A DNA stretch of 30,968 nucleotides, from assembly GCA_963798275.1 (NCBI GenBank), contig CAWCTB010000011.1:1-30968 (forward strand), in the 5' to 3' direction. This stretch comes from CAWCTB01 sp963798275 (lineage in GTDB: Bacteria; Acidobacteriota; Terriglobia; Terriglobales; Acidobacteriaceae). The notes under the pieces are model-generated. The model was not told the origin of the DNA and did not search any database. It saw only the letters and a program-made list of their open reading frames with translations. Below are positions 8,206-16,684 of this stretch, in pieces; positions within the stretch are counted from its first letter, which is position 1; the number at the start of each line of letters is the position of its first letter. Made by a program: the position numbers and the translations under genes.

Positions 8206-9120
8206 ATGGCAACGGCAGCCGAACTCATACAAATCGAGATTGGCCCACGCAAAGCTGCTCCCAAACCGGAGTGGCTGAAGGCGCGTGCGCCGATGGGCGA
8301 GAATTATCACGACCTCAAGGCGCTGGCTCGGAAACTCGATCTGCACACGGTATGCGAGTCGGCGCACTGCCCCAACATCGGCGAGTGCTGGAACCATCGC
8401 ACCGCAACCTTCATGCTGCTGGGCAATCTCTGTACGCGGCGGTGCGGCTTCTGTGCGGTGCCCAAAGGGCAGACCGATGCCGATCGATTTCGACGAGCCG
8501 CAGCGGGTGGCAGAGGCGGTGGAGCAGCTTGGCCTGAAGTTCGCGGTTGTAACCAGCGTGAATCGCGATGACGACAACGTCGGCGCGGCCCGCGTCTTTG
8601 CCGACACCATCACAGAGATCCGCAAGCGAGTTCCGGACTGCCGCGTAGAGGTGCTGATCCCGGACTTCCAGGGGCTGGAGCAGCCGCTGAAGATCGTCAT
8701 GGAGGCCCAGGCCCGACATCCTGAACCACAATACCGAAACTGTCCCACGGCTGTACCGGGTGGCGCGATCAGGGGCCCGCTACGAACGCACCCTGCGTCT
8801 GCTGGAGCGCGCCAAAGAGATGAACCCCGGCATTCCGACCAAGACCGGTGTGATGGTTGGGCTGGGCGAGAGCACTGACGAATTGCTAGGCGGTTTTCCG
8901 CGATCTCGCCGGGAAGAACGTGGACATTCTGACAATCGGCCAGTACCTGCGGCCATCGAAGGACCATCTACCGGTGGCGCGCTTGTACACTCCGGATGAG
9001 TTCCGCTTCCTGAAAGAAGAGTCGTTGCGGATGGGATTCCGCCATGTCGAGTCAGGCCCACTGGTGCGTTCCAGCTATCACGCGCACGAACAGGCGGACG
9101 GCGCGGCAGTGCCTGTCTAG
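8206..9120 (+). CDS. lipA: lipoyl synthase, three +1 frameshifts in this sequence
   Basis: Radical-SAM enzyme that inserts two sulfurs into octanoyl-protein to make lipoyl groups for 2-oxoacid dehydrogenases and the glycine cleavage system. Both Fe-S sites are visible: the auxiliary site CESAHCPNIGEC and the radical-SAM CTRRCGFC. So are NHNTETVPRLYR, the GLGES segment and the C-terminal RSSYHA. The frame changes three times, always by +1. Removing one G from 8467-8469, one C from 8706-8708 and one G from 8889-8890 restores a continuous protein of 303 residues, the normal length. All three sites are homopolymers, so sequence error is more likely than gene decay. The stop overlaps the convergent hflX stop by 4 nt. 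Confidence 0.93.
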
Positions 9121-10589
9121 TCGACCACAAAGGGCTGCAAGCGGCGCAACACCGACTCGGGCGCTTCTAATTCCATTTCAACGTAACCGTCGCGGTACTC
9201 ACGGCCGATGACAACCGACTTCGCGTCCAGCGTCGCCAACGCTTTGCCTTCGGACTGCGGCACCCGCATGTGTACCCGGCGCACCGGGTCCTGCTCGATG
9301 AGCTGGTCGATGCGGCGCAGCAACTTGTCCAGTCCAATCCCCTGGGCCGCCGACACGTGAATGACCTGCTCGGTATCAATGAGGCTCTCGCGCTTCAATT
9401 CGGGTAGCAGGTCAAGCTTGTTCATCACGTAAAGCCGCGGCTTGTCATGAGACTCCAGCTCTCGCAGCACCACCTCGACTTGTTCTTGCTGCTCCGCAGC
9501 CGTCGGGCTGGTGACGTCGGCAACCTGCAGCAGCAACGACGCGCGTTGCACTTCTTCCAGCGTCGCGCGGAACGCCGATACCAGAGTGTGCGGCAGGTTG
9601 CGGATAAAGCCCACGGTGTCGGACAGCAGGACCTCGCGCTTGGAAGGCAGCTTGATATGCCGCAGCGTGGGATCGAGCGTGGCGAACATGCGCGCGCTTT
9701 CGAGCACGCCTGCGCGGGTGAGCGCGTTGAACAGGGTCGACTTCCCAGCGTTGGTGTAACCGACCAGCGCAACCGTCGCGATCGGCACCGACTCGCGGCG
9801 CTGGCGCTGCTGGCCGCGGATGCGGCGCACATTTTCGAGCTGTTCCTTAACGTGACGGACACGGCGGAAGATTTTGCGGCGATCCGTTTCCAACTGAGTT
9901 TCACCGGGACCACGCGTGCCGATGCCGCCGCCGAGCTGCGACATTTGCGCGCCGCGACCAGCCAGGCGGGGAAGCATGTATTCCAACTGCGCCAGCTCAA
10001 CCTGTATCTGGCCTTCGCGCGTGCGGGCGTGGCGGGCGAAGATGTCGAGGATCAGTTGGGTCCGATCGATGACGCGAATATCGAGCGCACGCTCCAGATT
10101 GCGCTGCTGCGAGGGCGAGAGGTCGTGATCGAAGATGACCAGGTCGGGAGCGACCGAGGCCACGGCGCCCTTGAGCTCGTCGACTTTGCCGCTGCCGATG
10201 AGGGTAGCCGAGTCGGGACGCTGGCGGCGTTGCAGCATCTCGCCTGCAATGGCCGCGCCGGCGCTGCTGGCCAGCTCGCGCAGCTCCGCCATGGTCTCGT
10301 CGGCGGAGAATTCCCTGAATTCATGATCTTCGGCATGCAGATGCGACTCGACCGCGCTGCGGGCGATGCGTGCGCTGGGCGGAACCCTGCCCTTGGGCTT
10401 TCCGCGTCTCGAGTCTCGCGACTGATCCGACTTTGCGTTCTTCCGCGGCGCGGACTGGGAAGCAGCGATTCGGGCGTGCTGATGCGACAAGAACTCCACG
10501 CCCACCAGGAAGACCCGTTCCTGACCGCCGCCGGTGGAGCGCTCGGCCGGATCGCCGCTTCGAGAATGCGTTCCGCGTCGGGGACCTAT
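9117..10589 (-). CDS. hflX: ribosome-associated GTPase HflX
   Basis: Conserved GTPase that binds 50S subunits and splits stalled ribosomes. The N-terminal HflX domain shows LIGSGKVDEL, VIFDHDLSPSQQRNLE and VIDRTQLILDIFA, followed by the linker GGGIGTRGPGETQLE. G motifs are GYTNAGKST (G1), DTVGFI (G3), NKLDLL (G4) and SAAQGIG (G5). The start is uncertain. A GTG at 10505 is the first ordinary start codon, but it would cut off the family's first strand, seen upstream as QERVFLVG. The frame is open back to the hfq stop. An ATA codon at 10589 lies 7 nt after GGAGAG and 3 nt after the hfq stop, so I take that as the probable initiation point or a misread ATG. It forms an operon with hfq. Confidence 0.92.
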   Translation of the reverse strand: MGPRRGTHSRSGDPAERSTGGGQERVFLVGVEFLSHQHARIAASQSAPRKNAKSDQSRDSRRGKPKGRVPPSARIARSAVESHLHAEDHEFREFSADETMAELRELASSAGAAIAGEMLQRRQRPDSATLIGSGKVDELKGAVASVAPDLVIFDHDLSPSQQRNLERALDIRVIDRTQLILDIFARHARTREGQIQVELAQLEYMLPRLAGRGAQMSQLGGGIGTRGPGETQLETDRRKIFRRVRHVKEQLENVRRIRGQQRQRRESVPIATVALVGYTNAGKSTLFNALTRAGVLESARMFATLDPTLRHIKLPSKREVLLSDTVGFIRNLPHTLVSAFRATLEEVQRASLLLQVADVTSPTAAEQQEQVEVVLRELESHDKPRLYVMNKLDLLPELKRESLIDTEQVIHVSAAQGIGLDKLLRRIDQLIEQDPVRRVHMRVPQSEGKALATLDAKSVVIGREYRDGYVEMELEAPESVLRRLQPFVVD

Positions 10590-10592
10590 GGC

Positions 10593-10890
10593 TTAACTCT
10601 CCGAATTGCTCGCGCCCTGCGGGGCGGGCGTTACCGGTTCCGGCACAGCACGCGGCTCGGCGTGCCGCTCCACGTGACGCTACCCGCGCAAGTACGACGG
10701 TCGAGATGGCGTGTTTGAAGATCAACTGCTCCTGATTGTTGGTCTCGAGTACAACCGAGTACTTGTCGAAGGAGCGAATCCTGCCCGTCAGCTTAACTCC
10801 GCTCAGCAGGTAGATGGTGATAACGGCCTTATCCTTACGGGCTGTATTGAGAAAAGAATCCTGTATGTTTTGTGCTGGCTTGTTTTCCAT
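10593..10890 (-). CDS. hfq: RNA chaperone Hfq, one +1 frameshift near the C-terminus
   Basis: Sm-like hexameric protein that pairs small RNAs with mRNAs. The Sm core is complete: QNIQDSFLN, ITIYLLSGVKLTGRI, SFDKYSVVLE and IFKHAIST, the last being the conserved KH-containing Sm2 motif. After residue about 72 the frame as given turns into an Arg-rich nonsense extension that runs antiparallel into hflX. Removing one base at the CC 10670-10671 gives a tail RERHAEPRAVPEP and a stop at 10593, total 98 residues. That is a normal length with a disordered acidic/Pro-rich tail. GGAGGG lies 7-8 nt before the ATG. hflX follows after 3 nt. The miaA gene often found upstream of hfq is absent. Confidence 0.93.
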
Positions 10891-11139
10891 GTGGTCCCTC
10901 CAGTCGAACGACAGCCCAGGCCCGGGTCAATCGCGGCCATAAACGATGCCAGGTCTGTAGACGGCAACTAACCGTGGCCGCCATGTAGAAAAGTTGCGGC
11001 CACACCCAAAAAGTGAAGCAAAACCACGATAAGGCGGCGTGAGGGTATTTTCAACCAAAAGAAGTAGATTCCTTGCTGTTGTAGACTGACCGCACCCACT
11101 CTGGAACCATTCTTCAGACTGGGCAAAACAGGAGAAGAA

Positions 11140-11911
11140 ATGCCCGTCCTGCCATTTGCGTTGTTTCCACCGCCCGAGCTCAGCTTTCCGGGTTTCGGGC
11201 AGACTGCACCTGATCCTGTTACGTTGGGTACATCTAATTGCGGGGATCACCTGGATCGGGCTGCTGTATTTCTTCAACCTGGTGAACCTGCCTCTGCAAC
11301 CGGAGCTGGACGCCAATTCCAGGAACGTCGTTGTGCTGAAGGTGATGCCCAGGGCGCTGTGGTGGTTTCGCTGGAGTTCGGTAGTCACGGTACTGGCGGG
11401 AATCGCTTATTGGAACCACATTGTTGCCGGCGATGCGCGCAATGCAATTGCACTCGGGCAGACGGCGTCGGCTGGAATGCTGATCGGGAGTTTCTTTCTG
11501 ATCTGGACTCTGGCATTTGCGGTGGAAATGGGAGTGGTGATGTCGCCGGCGCAGGGGCTGAAGAGCGGGCCGGTGCTGGGAGCCATCGTTGCGGTGGCGG
11601 TGCTGGCCGCTAGTTACATCTTCCTGGGAATGAATCAGCATGGCTGGGAGAGCAACCGGGCACTGGCGATCGGCATCGGCGGAGGGCTGGGGTGGTTCAT
11701 GATGCTGAACGTGTGGGGGATCGTCTGGCGCTTCCAGAAGAAGCTGATCCGGTGGACGGCGGCCAATGCGGCCGACGGGACGGCTATGCCTTCCGAGGCT
11801 CAGACGATTGCCAAGACTGCCAGGGTCGTCACGCGGGTGAATTTCTGGCTGTCATTCCCCATGCTTTTTTTCATGGGCGCGGCCAGCCACTACATCCTGT
11901 TCGCAGCTTGA
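11140..11911 (+). CDS. PuuD-like membrane protein (urate oxidase N-terminal domain), probable +1 frameshift near 5' end
   Basis: Polytopic membrane protein of about 256 residues resembling the N-terminal membrane domain of the urate hydroxylase PuuD. The signature LLRWVHLIAGITWIGLLYF and repeated conserved Trp, His and Arg residues across six or more hydrophobic helices support this. The C-terminal cytochrome c domain of full-length PuuD is missing. The clear body of the gene is in the frame from about 11156 to the stop at 11911. The best start, however, is the ATG at 11140 preceded by AGGAGAAG, in the neighbouring frame. A single +1 insertion between 11143 and 11215, for example in the TTT at 11185-11187, reconciles them. 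Urate activity is not proven for the short form. Confidence 0.75.
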
Positions 11912-11952
11912 GCGCCGGATTCGGGACGCGATTACCGGTGCGGACCGCTTGT

Positions 11953-11958
11953 TAGAAT
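11953..11958 (+). promoter_or_regulatory. extended -10 box of the DegT-type aminotransferase gene
   Basis: TGTTAGAAT (TGn-extended) lies 12 nt before the ATG at 11971. No -35 match is evident. The leader contains AAGG as a weak ribosome site. Confidence 0.42.
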
Positions 11959-11970
11959 CAAGGCTTGCCT

Positions 11971-13186
11971 ATGTCTGCCGATCCAGCGATGTCTGCCGTG
12001 GTTCAACCTGCCCATGTCGAAGCCGAACCCGTTCCCATGCTCGACTTGAAGCGTCAGTACCTGACCATCAAGGACGAGGTGGAGGAGGCGGTAGAGCGGG
12101 TTTTCTCCACTCAGTACTTTATCGGTGGGCCGGAGGTGGACAGCTTCGAGCGCGAATCGGCTGCCTATCTTGGGGTTCGCGACTGCATTGGTTGCGCCTC
12201 GGGTACAGACGCGCTGTGGCTGGCGCTCGAGGCCTGCGGGGTCGAGGCGGGAGACCGGGTCATAACCTCGGCGTTTACGTTTTTTGCGTCAGCCAGCTCC
12301 ATCGCACGCTGCGGAGCGATCCCCGTCTTCGCGGATGTCGATCCGGCGACGCTGAACCTCGATCCGGTGGCCGTAAGGCGAATCCTGGAGAGTGCTTCAC
12401 GGAAAAAGATCACCGCTGTGATGCCGGTGCACTTGTTTGGGCAATGTGCGGACATGGATATGTTCGCGACGTTGGCCGAGGAACATGGTTTCGCGATCGT
12501 GGAAGATGCGGCGCAGGCTTTCGGGGCGAAGTGGGGAGATCGAAAAGCCGGTGCTCTAGGGAGGGCAGCGGGATTCAGTTTCTATCCGACGAAGAACCTG
12601 AGTGCGGCGGGCGATGGCGGCTGTGTCTCGACCGACGATCTGGAACTGGCCGCGCATGTGCGGAGCCTGCGGAATCACGGCAGCCGGCACGCGCTATCAC
12701 CACGAGGAGATCGGCTGGAACAGCCGGCTCGACGCGATTCAGGCAGCGGTACTTCGCGTCAAGCTAAAGCGAATTGACGGGTGGAACCAGCGGCGGCGTG
12801 AGATCGCGTGCCGGTACCATGGCCTGTTTGGCCAGGCCGGGCTGATTGCCAACGATGCAACTGCGGTGACCGATCAAGCTCCGGTCGCACTACTGCAGAC
12901 TCGGCCGCAGGCCTATCACATTTACCACCAGTACGTAGTGCGCGCATCGCGGCGGGATGAACTCAGGACTTTCCTGGCCAAACGCGGCATCGGCAGCGAG
13001 ATCTATTATCCCGTGCCGCTGCACTTGCAGGAGAGCTTCGCGTATCTCGGGTGCAAGGCGGGCGATCTGCCCGAGTCGGAACGCGCCGCACGGGAATCGT
13101 TGGCCCTGCCGATCTTTCCCGAGTTGCGAGACGACGAGCAGCAGCGGGTGGTGGCGGCCATGGCGGAGTTCTACAGCCGTTCTTAG
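11971..13186 (+). CDS. DegT/DnrJ/EryC1/StrS family sugar aminotransferase, one +1 frameshift
   Basis: PLP-dependent aminotransferase of the type that makes amino sugars from nucleotide-linked ketosugars. N-terminal PMLDLKRQYLTIKDE, the cofactor loop CASGTDALWLAL, VEDAAQAFGAKW (Asp binds the pyridine nitrogen) and the Schiff-base Lys in SFYPTKNLSAAGDGG are present. The C-terminal half (HHEEIGWNSRLDAIQAAVL and YYPVPLHLQESF) lies in the next frame. Removing one C of 12684-12685 joins NHGS to GTRYHHEE and gives 404 residues, close to the family length. No other sugar-nucleotide gene lies nearby, so the substrate is unknown. The stop overlaps the convergent SH3 gene stop by 4 nt. Confidence 0.9.
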
Positions 13187-14440
13187 CGATGCTTTTGGTG
13201 ATGCTGCGAAGACGTACCCTTCTTACCCTGCTTCGCATGGGATGAAGAGCGCTTAGCGCGGGCCTGCGCGTTCGCCTGCTGGCGTGCGGCCAGATCCGCG
13301 TCGTGCTTGGCCTTGGCCGCGGCTTCTTCCTCTGGGGTCAGAACGCGGCGCACAATCGGGCCGTTCAGCTTGTAGGTGCTCTCGACGACCTGGCCGTCGG
13401 CGTTCTTCTTGCGGATGGTGAACGTGGGAAGATCGCCTTCTTTATCGAAAACCTGGTGACTAACACTCGCCGGCAGATAGCCTTCGATCTCGCGTTCGCG
13501 ATAAGCGGTTTCGTAGCGATGCTTGGCCCGGTTGCGGGTGAAAACTCGAATCTGGTTGAAGTCCCAGGGCAGACCGTCCTTGGGCTGATTCAGCAAGACC
13601 AGATACTGCGGAACCTGCTGGTCGTCTTCTTGAACCGTGTTCAGGACAAAATAAGCGACAATGCGCTGACCTTCAGCGTATTGTGCCACGTCGAGCGGCA
13701 CGTCGAGGTCGACCATGCGCAGCAATACCCATCCCACGTGTCCTGATGGTGAACGGACGAGATACCAGTCTTCCATGATCGGCTTCGGCGGTTCGGGCGG
13801 CTTCGCTTCGGCGGCGTTGGCGGCGGGCGCGGAAGGCTGGGCTGGGGCATTCGAGGCGGCGGGAGCCGGTTGGGTGGCGGCAGCCGAGCTTTGGTTCGCG
13901 GGCGGCGTCGCCTGAAGCGCCTTCGGAGCAGGCGTGGCAGGCGGAGTCTTAGGCGCATTCTTGTCGGTGGTGGCCCGCTTCAGGATCTCCAGCTTTTCGC
14001 CGTCTTTGAGCTGGTAGAGGTGCTCACCTTCGCGCGACGGCGTGAGGTGCATGTTCAACTCAGCCCGGGTTGTTCCGTGGGCCTGTATCGGAATATTGCC
14101 GCTTGTCTTTCGCCAGTTGCTGAAACCCGTCGTAAACCTCCTGCGATACCAGGCTGCGCTGTTCCATCCAGCCTTCCAGTCCGGCATCGGTGCGCACGCG
14201 GCTGAAGCGGCGCTGCTTCTCTAACACCTCCACGCGATCTCCGTTATGCACCGTGCCGACCTTGGCGTACATGGTTGCAACCTTATCGCGAAGGCTTGTC
14301 TCCTGCGCCGAGACGTACATGTACTCATGCCTGGTGATTACGTCTTTCTTGCAGGCGGGAATCAGCAGAAGAAGGATCAATCCGAACAGGACGGGCGGAA
14401 TGCGGAGCAGACGATTACGGAAGGACTTCACCGAGGGCAC
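13183..14440 (-). CDS. SH3-domain lipoprotein, one +1 frameshift
   Basis: Envelope protein of 418 residues after correction. It opens with a lipoprotein signal (lipobox LIPAC, Cys30). A bacterial SH3-like module follows at about 39-99 (YVSAQETSLRDK, GDRVEVLEKQRRFSRVR, EGWMEQRSLV). A second SH3-like unit (NMHLTPSREGEHLYQLKDG) is interrupted by a Pro/Ala/Thr-rich linker of about 70 residues, then resumes with DWYLVRSPSGHVGWVLLRMVD. A conserved-looking C-terminal domain ends in a Lys/Gln/His-rich tail. The frame shifts at CC 14082-14083, where removing one base joins YSDT to AHGTTRAEL. SH3b modules often bind peptidoglycan, but binding here is inference. The GTG start at 14440 has a TATAGT box 5 nt upstream. 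Confidence 0.8.
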
Positions 14441-14445
14441 ATTTC

Positions 14446-14451
14446 ACTATA
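14446..14451 (-). promoter_or_regulatory. -10-like box of the SH3 lipoprotein gene (leaderless arrangement)
   Basis: TATAGT on the minus strand, 5 nt before the GTG start. A transcript would begin at or inside the first codon. The GTG start has no ribosome site. Confidence 0.42.
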
Positions 14452-14527
14452 GCGCAGCTCGACGGCGGATGGCGCTCGCACACCCGTTAGCAAGGGGGAT
14501 GCCCTGTGAGGTCTTCCCCGAAGTGGA

Positions 14528-14558
14528 CGGGCACTGAGAGCGCAATTCCCAGTGCCCG
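14528..14558. terminator. hairpin downstream of the M13 peptidase gene
   Basis: A 9-bp inverted repeat (CGGGCACTG / CAGTGCCCG) with a 13-nt loop lies 29 nt past the stop of the minus-strand peptidase gene. No run of T follows on either strand, so it may act as a weak terminator or 3'-end stabiliser rather than a classical intrinsic terminator. Confidence 0.4.
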
Positions 14559-14586
14559 GTGGAGTTGTGGATTATCGGTCCGTCGC

Positions 14587-16629
14587 CTACCAGACGCGAC
14601 AGGCAGGTTTGCGAATCATGGGGGCGTCGGCTTTGCAACCAAACGCCTCGGAAAACTCCGGCATATTCGAGACCACGCCGTTGACCCGGTACTTGCCGGG
14701 CGAGTGAGGATCCACCGTCGCCAGCATGCGCGCCAGTTCCGGCCTCTCGTTTTCACAGTAGATCTGTCCCCAGCCGAGGAAGAAGCGCTGCTCGGGCGTA
14801 AAGCCGTCGGTAGGCTTCTCTGGCGTGGTAGCGAGCACATCCAGCAGGGCCATGTGGGCGATGCGCAAGCCGCCGTTGTCGGCGGTGTTTTCGCCCAAAG
14901 TTAACTTGCCCTTGAGGTGAACATCGTCGACCGCAATGAAGCCGTCGTATTCATTGACGAAGCACTGCTCCAGCGCGTCGAAGCGCTCGCGGTCCTGCGG
15001 CGTCCACCAGTTCTTCAGGTTGCCCTGGGCATCGAACTGACTGCCTTCGTCGTCAAACCCGTGGGTCAACTCGTGTCCAATGACCGCGCCGATGGCGCCG
15101 AAATTCACCGAATCATCGACCTGCGAGCTGTAGAAGGGAGGCTGCAGAATGCCTGCGGGGAAATTGATGTTGTTCTCCTGCGGGTTGTAGTAGGCATTGA
15201 CCGTGGGTGGCGACATTCCCCACTCGCTACGGTCGACCGGCTTGTTGATTTTGTTAAGCTCTCGCTTGAATTCGAATTCATTGGCCCGCAGCGAGTTGCC
15301 CAGGGCATCGTCACGCACAATCTCCAGCGAGCTGTAGTCGCGCCATTTGTCCGGGTAGCCGATCTTGTTCTCAATGTGCGCCAGCTTGTCGAGCGCCTGC
15401 TTCTTGGTTTCCGGGGTCATCCAGGACAATTGGCCGATATCGGTTTTGAGTGCCGCTTCCAGTTCATGAACCATTTTCAGGGTCCGGGCCTTGCTCTCGG
15501 GCGGGAAGTTTTCTGCCACGTAGGCCTGGCCAAGGGCTTCGCCAAGGTCAGCGTCGGTGTAGCTCACGCAACGCTTCCAGCGAGGCCGTTGCTCTTCCGC
15601 TCCGGTCAGCACCTTGCCATAAAAAGCAAAGTTCTCGTCCACAAACGGCTTGGACAACAATCGCGCTGAATCATGGACGGCATGCCAACGGAGGTAGGTC
15701 TTGATCGCTTCGAGATCGTTGGAAGTGACAACCTGGTTCATTCCCTTGACGAAATCCGGCACGGAGACGTCGAGCGTGTCGAAGCTGGGTCCCTTGAGGG
15801 CAGCGAAGTACTGGTTCCAGTTGAAGGCCGGGCTGAGCTGCTGTAACTCGGCGTTGGTCATCTTGTGATAGACCTTGTTGGGATCGCGGCGTTCGGTGCG
15901 ATCCATCGATGCCTGGGCCAACGCGGTCTCGATCTCCATCACGGTCTTGGCATCCGCGGCAGCTTTGTCGGGCGATTCTCCCAGCAACTCAAACATCCTG
16001 GCCATATGTTCCACGTACTGCTTGCGGAGCGTCACCGACTTCTCGTCGGTCTTCAGGTAATAGTCGCGATCGGGCAGTCCAAGTCCGCCCTGATCGGTAT
16101 TGGCGATCTCCAGGGTGGAGTTCTTTGGATCCGGCTCCGAACCAAAGAAGAATAACGCCCGGAAGCCATCGACCTGCAGGCCGGCCACCAGCGATGCCAG
16201 TTGGGCCTTATCGTTCAGAGCATTGATGCGATCCAGAGTCGGCTTCAGCGCAGCCGTGCCTTTGGCATCGATGCCCTTCTCGTCCATACAGGAGAAGTAG
16301 TAATCGCCGATCTTCTGATTGATCGCACCGCGAGTGGAGAGATCGGCAGACTGCTTTTCCAGAATGCCTTTCAACAGCAACTGGTTGTTCTCGTGCAGTT
16401 CGTTAAACCGTCCCCACTCTGACTGGTCGGGGGGAATGGGATTGTTCTTCAACCAGTTGCCGCAAGCGAAGTGGTAGAAGTCGGTGCACGGATCGACGCT
16501 TTTGTCGATGGCGTCGAGGTCAAAACTGCGGAGTTGCTTGGGAGTCTCGGGTGTCGAAGCAGTGGTCTGCGCATGGCCCGGCAGAATCGCCAGGGCGAAC
16601 ACACACGCGACAAGAATAGGACGTAGCAT
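14587..16629 (-). CDS. secreted M13 family metallopeptidase (neprilysin/PepO-like), copy 1
   Basis: Zinc endopeptidase of 680 residues. A Sec signal peptide is cut after about residue 20 (LPGHA-QT). The N-terminal M13 domain starts with DKSVDPCTDFYHFACGNW. The substrate-binding NAYYNPQENNINFPAGIL precedes the zinc motif HELTHGFDDEG (His519, Glu520, His523), and the third ligand is Glu580 in GENTADNGG. The C-terminal CRVW ending is typical. It should degrade peptides in the periplasm or outside. An AAGGAG ribosome site sits 7 nt before the ATG. It lies 55 nt downstream of a paralogue of almost equal length, so the pair is probably one transcript and arose by tandem duplication. Confidence 0.95.
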   Translation of the reverse strand: MLRPILVACVFALAILPGHAQTTASTPETPKQLRSFDLDAIDKSVDPCTDFYHFACGNWLKNNPIPPDQSEWGRFNELHENNQLLLKGILEKQSADLSTRGAINQKIGDYYFSCMDEKGIDAKGTAALKPTLDRINALNDKAQLASLVAGLQVDGFRALFFFGSEPDPKNSTLEIANTDQGGLGLPDRDYYLKTDEKSVTLRKQYVEHMARMFELLGESPDKAAADAKTVMEIETALAQASMDRTERRDPNKVYHKMTNAELQQLSPAFNWNQYFAALKGPSFDTLDVSVPDFVKGMNQVVTSNDLEAIKTYLRWHAVHDSARLLSKPFVDENFAFYGKVLTGAEEQRPRWKRCVSYTDADLGEALGQAYVAENFPPESKARTLKMVHELEAALKTDIGQLSWMTPETKKQALDKLAHIENKIGYPDKWRDYSSLEIVRDDALGNSLRANEFEFKRELNKINKPVDRSEWGMSPPTVNAYYNPQENNINFPAGILQPPFYSSQVDDSVNFGAIGAVIGHELTHGFDDEGSQFDAQGNLKNWWTPQDRERFDALEQCFVNEYDGFIAVDDVHLKGKLTLGENTADNGGLRIAHMALLDVLATTPEKPTDGFTPEQRFFLGWGQIYCENERPELARMLATVDPHSPGKYRVNGVVSNMPEFSEAFGCKADAPMIRKPACRVW

Positions 16630-16684
16630 TCAATCTCTCCTTGGGGTGGTACGAATCCGTCGCCTCTCAGGTTCAGCGGCCAAA

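Noticed and set aside
9447..10718. Plus-strand open frame across hflX and the hfq 3' end
   Set aside because: Antisense to two well-recognised genes, with no recognisable domain.
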